From NCBI GenBank assembly GCA_028023455.1, contig JAQFVV010006425.1, positions 1,240,001 to 1,304,000 of the forward strand: DNA of 64,000 bases, in the 5' to 3' direction. Positions 48,721-60,999 of the stretch are shown one piece after another (the stretch's first letter is position 1; each line of letters starts with the position of its first letter). A program made the position numbers and the translations under genes. The stretch comes from Epiperipatus broadwayi (taxonomy: Eukaryota > Onychophora > Udeonychophora > Euonychophora > Peripatidae). The notes under the pieces were generated by a model. The model made no database searches, was not told the origin of the DNA, and saw nothing but the letters and a program-made list of their open reading frames with translations.

Positions 48721-50339
48721 GCGAACCACCGTGCTTGTTGTGAGAGTGACAGATAATGTTTTCACTGATTTAGAACAACTGAAAAAATTGTAAACCAAGC
48801 CTATGCTGAATTAAAATTTTTTCTTTATGTTCCAAGAACTTAGTGAGGGTTGGAGATGTTTTCTGACAAAGAAATAGCTCTTCAGTCAGTCAGTTCCATT
48901 CAATCCACAATTAACAGCCAAATGGTTTGTGAGGTGTACTTGCAGAACCAAATTCTGAAATTAAAAGTGCTTTTTTATGAAAATGGCAGTTACATGTGAT
49001 CCAAAATATCATTCCAGTCTATATTATAGCAACAAGTACTTAAATATTGGTTTTTTTGTGTGTGTAGAAAAATCCTGCATCTTGTCTTTGGTATTTCTCA
49101 CAGTCTCATATGTTTGTTTTTAATAAAATGCTTTTTCTTATTTTTCTGAAAAAGTATTTGTCATTCTTCATAATGCATAAGTATATTAAACAATGTCAAC
49201 AGAAAATATGTAACAAATAAAAATAGAAATTTACTTTATCTAAAAATATACAATGCCTGCTTTTCACATATTGATAGTATAATATATGTTAATTGTTCCT
49301 GTGGCTTCACACACATTAGAAGAAAGATTCCAATTTTTTAAAAACAATTATGTACGATTAAGTAGAAATTTAAAGCCTATGTAATTGTTTCTTTGCCCCA
49401 AAAAAGAATGAAAATCATACATGTTAAACAAATAAACTAACTAATAAACTTTTCAAATTTGTAATTATAAGAATAAAGGAAAGACAGAATAATTAATAAA
49501 AAATTACCAGTAACTTACACACAATATAGCTGTCTTTAATTAAATAATCTCAAATTATTTGTTTTAAGCTCTATATTGATTGTTGCCTCAAATCCTTTAA
49601 TCCTTACTGAAATGTATTAATGATATTATAAACACCTGTTGATGTTGTTCTGTTTAATTCCTTTAATATACTTTCATGCAGATAATATATCCCTTAGATT
49701 CACTTTTTCTAAATTATTTTTAAAAATAATAGCCGTGTGTTCAATAAATTAAAAATCTTTTATTAAGTTTCTTATAAATTACTCTAAGTGATATTAAAAA
49801 TTATCAAATACAATATTTTAAATAATTCTTCAAATTTATTTTTATTAGCCTTATAAATATAAATTTGAAGATTTATTTGTTTGTTTGTTTGTTATTTAAT
49901 AACACCATAAATATTTCCTCAATATTAAACATACAATTTTTTTAGTGAACTAATATATTGATAATTTTCTAATTTTCCAGAAAGTATTAATTTTATTCTG
50001 TTAAAAGTTTCCTAGAGGCTATTGTTAGTACAAGCTTTCATATTATGTATCATTAACTTTGTTTGCACTAATAGAAGAGAATCTTTTTTTTTTCAAGCAT
50101 TGAAGTACCATTAAGCAAAATTCATGCAAAATTCATCAAGATTAGTGCAATAATTATTGAATTAAGAAAAAACAAACAATCTTTCAAATTTAAATATGCG
50201 ATAGATGCAAATAAATGAAAAAAAGTAGTTAGAACATTCACAACCATATTCATGAATAATGTTTTCAATATGATTTAAAAAAATTTGAAAACGTTTTGCA
50301 TTAACAACAGGCAAAATGTATATATATATGTCAAAGTGT
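48721..50339. other. Mostly AT-rich non-coding DNA
   Basis: 48721-49000 may still belong to the integrase element. From 49000 on there is no recognisable feature apart from a short (tttg)n run near 49878-49892. Confidence 0.4.
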
Positions 50340-50412
50340 CGGCCGGGAAGTGAACCCTAGGACAACTGCTTGTAAGGCAGCTGTGCTAACCACTCGGCCA
50401 CCAATGCTTGAC
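50340..50412 (-). repeat. tRNA-Val-like SINE head, copy 2
   Basis: Minus strand: A-box tggccgagtggttagcac, anticodon arm gctgc-cttacaa-gcagt with TAC in anticodon position, and T arm ggg-ttcactt-ccc giving a B-box-like ggttcacttcc. The fold is better than in the 17564-17654 copy, but the ends (gtgtcaagcattggtgg against ggccgacac) pair only in the outermost bases, with extra sequence between. It is therefore a SINE or tRNA pseudogene derived from tRNA-Val(UAC). Confidence 0.75.
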
Positions 50413-51239
50413 ACAGGTCTAATACTTGTCTTTCAAATTGTCAGGTTTTGCACAATTAAACTGGTCAGAAAATAGATAACAAGATATTTGTAAATAAAAT
50501 ATTCAACAAATATCTCTTCTCCTGACTGATGGAAAGCCTAATAAATATTTTTTTTTGCTTGCTAATTATTTTTAAAGACTGACTAAGTTTTGAAGCCTCT
50601 AACTGATTGTTTAAAAAGTCGTTTACCCTCTTAATTACCTTTGTATTGAACCACATTCTCTGAACTTAGCATATTACTCCTAGGTTTAAATAATTTTATC
50701 ATAACTATAATATATTTTGGAATCTAAAATGTTATATGTTTTAGTATTTACCTTAATATCTCTAAGCTTATTATCATTCTTAAAACATAACTTCTTGGTA
50801 ATTATTATTTTATATATTTAATACTATGGGAAGAACTGGCCATCCAAGCAGAAGAGTAGAATACTATTGATAAATTAACCATCAACGATATCTATGCCCA
50901 TATCAAGGCTATACAAAACACAGTCTATGATCATGCTTTCAGACCACAACACTCATTGACTGCTAGATCAACACCCTATATACAGATAACTTTATTTGTT
51001 TTGAGTATACAACTCAGGTGCCATCTGACCATGTAAATTATTTATAGCTGGCATGCTTGGATGACAGGCCACAAATCTAGCACTTGAAATATTCCAAGCT
51101 AGCTCATATTCTGTATCAGGTGTTTAGTGCATTTATTTAACATATAAATATAACTATACAGTTAAATTAATGGTTATGCAGTGACAAGAGAAAAAGTAGA
51201 CTGGATAACAATTAAGCAAGCATTATTTATTTATGCACA
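50413..51239. other. Non-coding DNA, possible decayed retroelement at 50820-51120
   Basis: 50820-51120 is less AT-rich and reads in part WEELAIQAEE near its start, a phrase typical of LINE polyproteins between endonuclease and reverse transcriptase, but the rest does not follow. I record it only as a hint. Confidence 0.25.
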
Positions 51240-52440
51240 CACATATATTTAACAGAATATCACATAATCAAATTTTCATAAAAAATATAAATGATTACTT
51301 TCAGATTAAAATTATGATAGTCCTTCATTAAACTTTATTTCATTTAAAAGAAAGTGTCTGGGACATTATTTAAACATATATTTAATCTGGTTTTCATTTA
51401 TGTGTATTTTCCATTGGTTTTGATTCCAACCTGATGGCTGTTTGGTTCTTCATCAATCGCTTCATGGTGTTCCAGGTTTCTGTAGAACAATGAGAGAGAG
51501 TGAGAAAATGCAGCAGTGTCTATTTACAATCTAGGCATTTGTTCCAAGCAAGCAAGGACAATTGATTTTTTTGCTGAGGACTAGGGACATGAAGCCCAGT
51601 TGAACATCCTATAGTTATCTAACAATGCATATTGCTAACTCTGTAGCTTCTACATTCTTTAGAAAAAATCTGAATGGATTCAAATGGATCTGACTCTATA
51701 GCAAGAATCTGAACTGAATGAGTAATAATGGATGACTACAACTTTTTATACATTTTCTCTCTCATTGTTTTAATTCCTTATCATAGTTTTTTTAATTTTT
51801 ATCATAACTTAAATCTGTTTTTAATTTATTTTTAAATTGCATGTTATCTAATATTTTTCTTAGATTAAACTACTATCACTTTTATGAGATAGTTTACACA
51901 TTTTTTTAATTAATTCGATTATCAGTTTTACCCTTTTTTAATCAGCCAGTAATCTTTGAAACTAATTACATTTTTGAAACTTTTCTTTTATAAAATAATT
52001 TTATTCTAACTTTCCATATTTACTTATTTGCATACATTTTACCTTTTAATTTATAAAAAGGAGAGAATGAATTTTAAAGCTTTTTATTTTAGATATTTTC
52101 CCCATCTGCTTTCAATACTAAAACTTTTTTTTTTATTTTAAAGGAGTGAAAAACAAACAATATGACACAATTTTTTGTTTTTTTTAAATTGTTGTCTCTT
52201 AAAATCTATTCTAAAAGCATATTATACTTTCTATTTTCATTTTTATTAATAATTTAATCATTTATTTTTTAAATTATAATTATATAATGCTGGTATTTGT
52301 TTCATAATGTATACATCACTAGCATTACAGTATAGATGTATCAGAGAATGTTTAACATTTTTGTGGGCTTCTCTGACTATAATCAAATAGGCTATAAAAC
52401 TGGTAATTTTTACGTTGTCGTAGCAAATTTATGCTCATTT
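51240..52440 (-). repeat. Dispersed repeat family A, copy 2 (inverted)
   Basis: Reverse-complement counterpart of 940-2090. Shared blocks include atagtccttcattaaacttt (51320), the balanced core 51410-51720, cttttatgagatagtttaca (about 51879-51898), attttagatattttcccc near 52090 and gcattacagtat near 52323. It has the same lack of coding capacity and unknown class. Confidence 0.65.
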
Positions 52441-54121
52441 TAAAGGTTAAAATAAACCATAAGGTGCTGCCTTCTCTAGAATTATTTTATAAGTAAAAAA
52501 TCAATAATATTTAAGTTTAAAGATGTAACAATGGGAGAAGGTGGATTTTCCAAGATGCTGATTGGTTGTTTTTTATTTTGAACAAAAGCGAGCGCTTGTC
52601 AACAGTTTTGACAGCTCCAAGTTTTTTGTTTTGATTTTCAAAATGAATATGAATGTTTTAGAGTATTTCTTTAGTATTTTTTACATATTATAAATTATTT
52701 TGATAAAATATTGCTGAAAATATAATTATTTTAGAAGAATAGTTAAAATTTTAATAAAAATTCTTTACTTTTACATGAACATAAATTGTGAAAGAAATCA
52801 ATGACATAGGGCACATTTTTTATAGGTTACTAAACATGCATTTAGCTTTTCCCCTATCAATTATTTTTATAAATAGAAATAGAAATGTATTTTTGAAAAA
52901 ACTTTCATTCACTTTAATAATCTGACAAATTATTAATTTGTTTTTTAGAAAGTAAACTAAAATGAATATAATATTAAAAGACAAATATATTTTTACTGTT
53001 GTTTTTATAATTGACCAATAAAAAATTTAGAGCTTTAATTCACTCTGTGAAAAGGGATTTCTAATAGTGGAAAGGTTAATCAATGATAGACAAAATTTTC
53101 TGTGATAGAATATATCCAAGAACTATAGTTTACTATTATTTGGTTTTTCTTTTAAAATTATTTCTAACTATTTTTTATTTTTTATATTTTTAGTTAACAT
53201 GAATTTAAAAAAAGAAAACACTCAGAATTTTATTTAACTTTGTTTTCCCTGCAGATTTTACTTGTCTCTATTTTATACTTATAAGTAGCAAACATTTTTT
53301 TTAAATTGCTTGTTTGAATTTTTCTTTTCAATTCAATTCACTCATGCAACATTCAACATTATTTACAAGTTTAATATATTGATTATATTTTGAGACAATA
53401 TATACTTTTTGTCCTTTAGCTACATTTAACTTTCTAAATGTAGATGTGCAGATTCACAGTGATAGAATAGAAAACAGAGAAATTTGTAGAGGGCCAATTT
53501 ATTGTTGGAAGAGGTGCAGTCTCTATACTGTTTGTATTTATTTAACTATATCAGTGTCATAAACACCTGCAAATGTTAGAATAGGTGTTAGTGAGTAATA
53601 TTTTTACTAAGACAACATATTTGATTTTTGTGTGCAGTTAAATCTTTTTTACATATACGATATGATTAATTTTAATGTTAGATAATAAATGATTAAACCT
53701 TCTAATAATTGCATTAAAACAGATTAAATATTAATATTTTAAAATTGTGGAAATAAGTATCTAACTTAAAATCTTACTGATAACAAATGAACACATCATT
53801 ATTGGCTCATGAAACCCATTCAAAAAAGTAGAAGAATGAAATATTAGATATTAGAATTTTATGTTATTAAGAAATGATATATGCAGAATTAGTTATCATA
53901 AAAGAAACAAAAAAAAGGTAAAAATTAATAAATTATTAATTGTTATTAGAGTATTTTATTTATACTCTTTACAAAAACAATTTTCTTTTTAGCCTTTAAT
54001 ACCTGTTTCTGTGGTAATTTTCTATTCTCATAATGTATTTTATATACTTTCTAAGAGCTGTCTTTTTAAAAATAATATATAATACAAATAAAATGTCCAT
54101 TAATCAATAAACTATTGTAAT

Positions 54122-54125
<4 letters not shown>
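52441..54125. other. AT-rich non-coding DNA
   Basis: No gene, RNA or classified repeat seen. Confidence 0.4.

Positions 54126-54195
<70 letters not shown>
54126..54195. repeat. (TA)n microsatellite, ~35 units
   Basis: Perfect TA alternation over 70 bases. The 5' flank (aaataaaatgtccattaatc) recurs at about 55688-55707, so the array may belong to a larger interspersed repeat. Confidence 0.97.
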
Positions 54196-54198
<3 letters not shown>

Positions 54199-55749
54199 CT
54201 GAATGCAGGCATGATTTAAACTGATAAATTCTATTCAGCATAAAAATAGTCCATTATTGTCTACTATATAAGTAAGTTTTAAATAGTATCTATTTTTGTA
54301 TGTTTTAGAGATTTGAATACCTGTAATCATACTAAAATAACAGGTACACTTGTATTTTGAGTTTATTTGCATGTGTGTGTGTGTATATATACTTGTGTGT
54401 TCTTTTCCATATCACTTTCAATATCATTATACTATTGTTACTTATTAGGAATCCTGCAAATATAAATGTTCTGAGATAAATAAATTATCATTTTATCCCT
54501 GGAGAATCTCTAACAAAAAAATGTACTGTGATGATTTCAACTGCACGTAGAAATTGTAGTCATTTCCATTTTGTACATATTGCTTTATTCTACAAATATG
54601 ATTACTTTTATTTTTTCATAAGTAATAAAATAAATAGAAGTTACTGAATTTAAATTCAGTCTTTATTAATCTTTCACTTGCACATTTTTGAGAGCCCCTT
54701 GTGGCGATTTGGTTAACTTTCCCAACTTTTTACTATAATAAACATTTATTCTACTTATAGTTTACTAATTTTTAAATTATTTCTTACAATTATGAGTTAC
54801 AAAACAAAAACTATTCTTTAAAATAATATTTCAACTTTACAAATATAGAAAAAAAATATATACTGTAGTATGTAATGAGAATAGTTGTATTTCTTATTTC
54901 ACTATTACTAATAAAAATGTTTTTGGAATAAAATAAAATTTACTTGAATCTCATTTATAACACCCAGCTTATTTTTTTTAAAAATGCATAAAGCAATTAA
55001 GTTTTGTTTTAAAATTTTAAATTCAATTTATATTTATTAAAAACATGACAAAAAATAATAGCTGCAGTACTTATAGAGTTCTTGTTTCATCCAATTGTAG
55101 CATCTTTGTTTAACTTACTACATTTATTTCTCTTGATCTGTATTCTTCTAAATGTAAATATTTTTAAATAAAATTTGAATATAATTATTATATTCTTGCC
55201 AAAAAATAAATATTTCACATATGTTTTGCAAAAAATAATTGAAATTATGCAAACTATGGAAAATATATAATTTTTATTTTCAAGATTTGATTAAAAGATG
55301 AGCTCTATCAACAACTTTTGCAAGTGCAATGACTAATTTGAGACAAAAACCTGTCAATGTTTGGTCTTTTGTGTTATACATTACCATCAAGTGACTGCAA
55401 AGCTGATAAACAAATGTTGTAAGATGCAAATGAGTGAATATAATCAGAAGCAATTTAAGAGACATGATCTGGCATGAATCAGGTCATATTAAATAAAGGA
55501 TACATCATTCCATTTTAAATATTCCATTTCTTTGAGCTCTGAGATAACAAGTGTAAGCGTTCATTTTAATCTTGAGGCTGTTTTACTAATGAGGGTAGTA
55601 CAATGATTTTGACAGCACAAAAAAGAAAATTGTTTTCAAGTTTTACACAAAATTTTAAAGTGTTTATACTAAATAAATATATATACAAATAAAATGTCCA
55701 TTAATTAAAAACTATTGTGGTAACCATAAAAATAATAAATATAATAGTT
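54196..55749. other. AT-rich non-coding DNA upstream of the receptor exon
   Basis: Presumed intron of the glutamate receptor gene. The 55280-55480 stretch is less AT-rich and holds a 61-codon minus-strand open frame with no recognisable motif. Confidence 0.4.
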
Positions 55750-56036
55750 ATTAACTATTATATACAGTTTTTCAATTTGAAGAAATATTTTCAGCTAATT
55801 CCTTAACCCTCTTCAACTGCTGTTAAATTCACAAAACATAACGGAAGCAAATGTTATCAATTCAAATCTTATTATTCCTGAATTTCAACATTAGCAGCTT
55901 GTTTATACAAACAGTAAAATTCAGGATTCATGGAATTTGAGTTGATGGTGTTTGCTTTTATAATGGCAGTTGAGAAGTATTAAGGAATTAATCAAAATGA
56001 TTTCTGCAGATTGAAAGATTTTATATAATAGTTAAT
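55750..56036. mobile_element. Foldback element, family C
   Basis: Left arm 55750-55893 (attaactattatat ... taattccttaaccctcttcaactg ... cctgaattt) is matched by the reverse complement of 55917-56036 (aaattcagg ... cagttgagaagtattaaggaatta ... atagttaat), at roughly three quarters identity. A short spacer contains ttagcagcttgttta. A single arm recurs at 19131-19300. No coding frame. The right end lies 275 bases upstream of the glutamate receptor exon, so the intron transcript can form a stem close to the splice acceptor. Confidence 0.75.
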
Positions 56037-56301
56037 CACCATTACATGTATTATTCTTCATAGCATAGTAAATAAGCATAAACTATTTTTAATTAAAAAG
56101 TAAATTAAAATAATAATACTAATATAAAAAGCCTATCACTGGAATATTTACTACTTTGGTGAACATACATTTCTCATAATTTTTTTTTTATGAAAAAATG
56201 TAAAGAGTCTTTTATTTTGTAGTGAGTTATTTAAAATTATATTATATGTGTGTGTGTGTCTATATATATATATAATAACTTAAAATGTTTTAAAATGTTT
56301 T

Positions 56302-56311
56302 ATTCTTATAG
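56302..56311 (+). promoter_or_regulatory. Splice acceptor of the receptor exon
   Basis: Pyrimidine-rich attcttatag directly before codon GGA. A second AG is not available within the first bases of the exon in a compatible phase, so this acceptor fixes the exon start. Confidence 0.8.
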
Positions 56312-56473
56312 GGAGTTGATGAATTAGATTTTGCTAGAATACAATTTGGTGGAATAAATATAACAGGATTTAAAATAATGGACGAAAATTCACCGCAACA
56401 TAAACAATTTCTCAAAGAATGGCAGAGTCTGGACCCTCACCTCTGGCCCGGCGGCGGGAAAAAAAGGATATCG
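56312..56473 (+). CDS. Ionotropic glutamate receptor, amino-terminal-domain exon
   Basis: A 162-base, phase 0-0 exon of 54 codons. It is preceded by tattcttatag (acceptor AG at 56310-56311) and followed by tcg/gtaagt (donor at 56474). Translation begins GVDELDFARIQFGGINITGF, continues KIMDENSPQHKQFLKEWQSL, and ends DPHLWPGGGKKRIS. The segment Gly-x-Asn-x-(Thr/Ser)-Gly-Phe followed about ten residues later by a Trp-containing helix is the signature of lobe 2 of the LIVBP-like amino-terminal domain of AMPA/kainate-type receptors. NIT is an N-glycosylation sequon. The exon ends just before the expected Tyr/Ala-rich strand. The product is a ligand-gated cation channel subunit of the excitatory synapse. 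Codon use is far richer in G+C than the introns. No neighbouring exon is visible, implying a downstream intron of at least 7.5 kb and probably a long upstream one. Whether it is AMPA or kainate class cannot be settled from one exon. Confidence 0.9.
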
Positions 56474-56479
56474 GTAAGT
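56474..56479 (+). promoter_or_regulatory. Splice donor of the receptor exon
   Basis: gtaagt, the consensus 5' splice site, follows codon TCG. In-frame read-through would add VSKFMI and then a stop, so the exon boundary is well supported. Confidence 0.85.
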
Positions 56480-56798
56480 AAATTTATGATATAATGCAAG
56501 TATTTTCTTTAATATATTTCTATAAGTTTATTATTAACATTTAAATAAATGTCATCTACAGTTTACTCATAAAAACTTTATAAATGGTATATCACAGGAC
56601 ATGAACATTTAACATTTTCTAATAGCATTTTTTTTATATAACAAGCCCTTCTGTAGAATATTTATTTATAAAAATATCTTTAGAAATAAATAAGAAAAAC
56701 TTGTTTTTCATCATATAAAATTCATCACTTCAAAAAATGTAATATACCATAAAAATTATATATAAATATTACATATTTACAAAAAATATAATAATTTA

Positions 56799-57579
56799 TA
56801 AATCAGAATTTAATATTTAAAACAGCATTACGCTGTTGCACATGCGCTTTGAAGATTTTAACTATAAATGAATGAAAACTAACACTCAACCACATGATAA
56901 ATTCTTTGGAAAAGATAGAATGGCCATCTATCTTTTTAAACCCAAACACTTTTGTATGGGCAAATCTTAAGTGTTTGAAAGTGAAAGTGTGAATATATTA
57001 AATAATCACTTTAAATTACTATTACATGCTTGAATGAAAGATTTGCCCATACAAAAGCGTTTGGGTTCGAAAAGATAGATGGCCATTCTATCTTTTCCAA
57101 AGTTTATCATGTGGTTGAGTGTTAGTATTCATTCATTTACAGTTAAAATCTTTAAAGCGCATGTGCAACAGTGTAATGCTGTTTTAAATATTACAGTTTA
57201 CAAACACCGCACTATATAAAAATGATTTATTTACATGCATTTAATATCAAATAAGAAGAATGACATATTGTAAATTCTAGTAAATTTCATTAGCGTCTTT
57301 CATTCAAGCATGTAATAGTAATTTAAAGAGATTATTTAATATATTCACGCTTTCACTTTCAAACACTTAAGATTCGCCCATACAAAAGCGTTTGGGTTTG
57401 AAAAGATAAATGGCCATTCTATCTTTTCCAAAGATTTTATCATGTGGTTGAGTGTTAGTATTCATTCATTTATAGTTAAAATCTTCAAAGTGCATGTGCA
57501 ACAGCGTAATGCTGTTTTAAATATTACAGTTTACAAACATCGCACTATATAAAAATGATTTATTTAAATCAGAATTTAA
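56799..57579. mobile_element. Foldback element, family E, with 15-base direct repeats
   Basis: A 751-base unit (56814-57564) is flanked by the identical 15-mer taaatcagaatttaa at 56799-56813 and 57565-57579, a likely target-site duplication. The left half (aacagcattacgctgttgc ... gtattgggc-type segment ... tacatgcttgaatgaaag, to about 57040) is inverted relative to the right half (ctttcattcaagcatgtaatag from 57297 ... caacagcgtaatgctgttt near 57520). Between them, 57041-57296 holds a third copy of the outer arm in the same orientation as the right half (acaaaagcgtttgggttcg near 57050 against acaaaagcgtttgggtttg near 57382). So the order is inverted arm, direct arm, direct arm. It has no coding capacity and lies in the intron 340 bases downstream of the receptor exon. 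Confidence 0.85.
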
Positions 57580-58049
57580 AAAAAAACCTTGAAATCTAAT
57601 AAAGAGCTTCTATACTGCCATTAACAATTAAATGAAAAATTATTGTAATAAAACCTAATGTAGTAAAACATATTAAATCGAGTATTTTAAACGTTGTTAA
57701 TATTATCAATTACAATCATTTCTCATAATTATAATTTATTTATTCACATATCAAAATAATATTAAATAAAAAAATAAAATTAATTAAAAAAATAATTTTC
57801 TAAGTTTTAATTTTTTAGTTCACCATGTACCTCTTGACTGTTATGATTATAACAGACTTATGCAACTGTCAATAAACATCACATGACCACCACTTCTTAT
57901 GCTTGTGTATAACTATTGTTAAAACAGGAAAAACTCATTATACATGTAGCCACACACATATGAATATTGGGCTTGGATTGAAAACCTTAAGTTGTTTTCA
58001 GTTTAAGACGCATAGTTTTGTAGTTAAGTGGGGATAAAAGGTGGCTGCT
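57580..58049. other. AT-rich intronic DNA
   Basis: No feature recognised apart from weak tRNA-like text around 57830-57990 without clear boxes. Confidence 0.4.
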
Positions 58050-58255
58050 GAAGGGTTGCTTTAGATTCTAAGATCTAGGTGCAGTGTCTCAGATTCAAGG
58101 CTCCGCACTGATGAAGGCCACAAGCCAGAAATTAGTCTGGGGATATTGGATGAGTAGGCACTAGATGGGGATTTTATGCACAACTCTTCTGGCATTCATT
58201 GATTACTCTAGCTTGCTGTGTGTGGCAATACGTATAGTGAGTTTTGCCTGTTTTA
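58050..58255 (-). repeat. Foldback family B, single arm
   Basis: Sequence from cagattcaaggctccgcactg through gaaggccacaagccagaaattag, ggggatattggatga and ggcattcattgattactc to gagttttgcctgttttatg matches the right arm of the element at 6740-7143 in the same orientation. The mirror arm is missing, so this is a solo arm or a precursor form. Divergence from the 6740 copy is modest. Confidence 0.8.
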
Positions 58256-58855
58256 TGCAACTGTCATGAATACTTGCAGTTAAAGTAGCTTATATATTTA
58301 AATTAATTTTTTTCACAAGTCTTTTATTCCGCCCATTTTCCAATTTATTTTTCATATGTGTATGTAACAAAATTATTTAATAGTTTAAGTCTTTGTCTAA
58401 AACTTTTTTTATTAAAACTATATCTATAAATATCAAAAATGTGGTTGGAAATTTAAAAAATTCATTTGTACAAATAAATGAAAAAAAAATAGTAATAATA
58501 TTATTGGCGTAAAATATTTTGATTCTTTGTAACATAAGTTAGCACATATATATTATAATGATATGCCTGTCCTTAAGTCTATATAATAAAACTAAAAGAA
58601 AACAAATGTTTACATTTGTTATCTGTTTTGCTTTACACAAGGCAACTTATTAATTAATTAATTATCTATATTTTCTTCGTTTACATTTGGCTAAATTTAC
58701 AGATTCGGTTCCAACCAACAGACAAAATGATGACACGACTCAGCAATTAATATGTATAATTTATAACTAACAAAAATATGCACACATTTTAGTCAATAAA
58801 ACATGTAAATATGGTTTATATAATTTAATACTGTGGTAGTCGTGCCGAGTAATGG
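58256..58855. other. AT-rich intronic DNA
   Basis: Nothing recognised. Confidence 0.4.
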
Positions 58856-59275
58856 AACTCACTTCCAGCAATATAAAAATAGCCTGCGTCTCGAATTCAA
58901 GTACGACTCTTCCGGCTGTGCAGTACAGCTTGCCTCGAGTTGGATGCAGATATAGCAATTTCCAGTCCTTAGGTCAATCTGGCTCACTGCATGGATGTCA
59001 CAATAATTAGTAGAGAGATTATGTTTGCTGATGGCAGAGAGTTTACTGGAGAGCATATTCAGTCGTTCAGGTTGACAGAAGTAATTGCTCTATGCCTTGC
59101 CTCCAAAAAGGCCGACTATTTAATGGCAGATATCCTACCTTACTGGAATCTCTCAGATTATATGCATAAACCCCAATGAAGGATTTATCCCCATTGGATG
59201 GAGACCGTGTGGGTGGTAGTCAATCAGGCAAGAAATCTGGAATAGTCCACTTCTAAAAGCAAGGTCAGATATGAC
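58856..59275. other. GC-richer, CpG-containing island, unclassified
   Basis: About 420 bases of balanced composition (for example gcctgcgtctcgaattc, ctcttccggctgtg, aaaaggccgac) within AT-rich DNA. Both strands have short open frames (60-65 codons) but none is flanked by convincing splice sites and none shows a family motif. It could be part of a mobile element, a processed pseudogene, or an exon of an unrecognised gene or long non-coding RNA. Confidence 0.35.
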
Positions 59276-60999
59276 AACATGCTAATTAAACAATCTGTAA
59301 TCATTTTCAGAATGTTTATTTTCAAAATATTTCAATCTCTAAATAAATATTTGAAAAAAAAAAGTTTGTTATAATTTAGACTTCAATTAGTAAAGGTTGA
59401 ATGATAATAGTTGTGCATGTGAATTTAAGTATATACTTTATTAATCTCCAGAAATTCTAAAACAGTATCTCTAAATGTGTGTATATGAATATATCAAAAT
59501 TTATTTAAATGTTTCACTAGATAACCTATTCTAAAATCCCTATAGCAATATTATGTAAAATTACAAGACAAGAAAGGATAGCAAAATAAGATAATATAAA
59601 AAATTTACTTACTTGTAATCTAAATCTGGAGATGATAACATCGGACATATTTCCTTACAGTTGGTGTTTGAATAACAGAATGCCTTGCTAACAGCCAAAT
59701 ATGTTTTCTTTCTTTAGACTTCCATTATCACTTATCTTACACATATTTTTATATTCACTTTCTGAAGCTTTGAAATACGTATAGATATTATAATCAAAAT
59801 TTAATTCAGTTATTCAACAGCTTCTTGCAAATGCTTCTATATCCATTTCTCATTTGGATGTTTTTTTTCAAAAAGAAATTCATATTAGATTTATTTTTAG
59901 AAAATTTTATCTTTATTCAAATTTATTAGCAGACTTTAAAATCTTTCAATTGTTTTCCAATTTTAGCATTAATTTTTTTATAACAATTTGGTTCATTCAA
60001 AAGCATTCTGCAAATCTAATTAAAAATCCTTTACTACTTCATCAGAGTAAGAACTTTTTAGAGCATAAATATATTATTAGCATTTGGCTCTTCTTTGTTA
60101 ATATTCTATCTGAAATATTATTAACTTTGCAATATTGTTCTTTCAATATTGTTTAGATTGAATCTACTCATTTTATGTTTTTCATATTATAATAAAGTAC
60201 ATATTCAATTTCGATTCAATTGTCTCAATACTTTTATCTAATTCTATAGAGTTTAACAGTATTATTTTTAGCAGTAGATAATTCTTCCCATTCAGGCAAT
60301 TTTTTTGTACTTGAAAGTTATCAACAGTTATAGATAAGTATGTAAATGATATTGATTAAATAACAGTTATGTTCATCATCAGAAAACATTTAGCATACTC
60401 TCCTTACAGATATCATCTTGGTCCGTGATTTTAAAGCTCTTATTTTTATTTGTAATGATTCTACATACAAAAAAAAAGATTATTCACACATGAACTTATT
60501 CTGCATTCAAAAAAAAGCTAATTGATATTTTAGTTAAGAATTAACAGCTACTTATCTGAAAAAACAGACCATGACGTTTCTTGATTCTATACACAGAGTT
60601 AATATCCAATAAATAGTCTAATATGCCAGATGCTTACTGGTAAGAAGCCCATTCACGACAAGAATATGTGATGTGAGCAAACAATGCAACTTTTTTTAGT
60701 TAATAGAAAATTTCTTTATATTTACTAATATTAGATCATTTTTAGTCAAACAATTTAATCAATAATAAGACAATTATTTTCTAAGATCCAATCCTTAGCT
60801 TTTTTATTACTAAATTAATAAAAATAAGTATTTTTAATTTCATTTATAATTAGTATTGATTAATAATCTATTTATTATTAAATATAAAATATTAATTATT
60901 AATGTTATGTTTTTTAGAAGTTTAAAAACATTTAAGAATACATGTTCATTCTTTTTTTTCTTTGAAAAAAACTTTAAATATATTTCTTAGATTTTATCT
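59276..60999. other. AT-rich intronic DNA
   Basis: No gene or repeat recognised; the 100-codon open frame at 59854-60156 is Phe/Ile/Leu-rich low-complexity translation. Confidence 0.4.

Noticed and set aside
50340-50412. Functional tRNA-Val gene
   Set aside because: The anticodon and T arms fold, but the acceptor stem does not pair properly and extra bases lie between the 5' end and the D arm.
50820-51120. LINE polyprotein fragment beginning WEELAIQAEE
   Set aside because: Only about ten residues match the style; the downstream text does not continue the family, so it is not called as a feature on its own.
58991-59179. Next exon of the glutamate receptor
   Set aside because: The 62-codon frame shows none of the residues expected after the upstream exon and lacks a matching acceptor.
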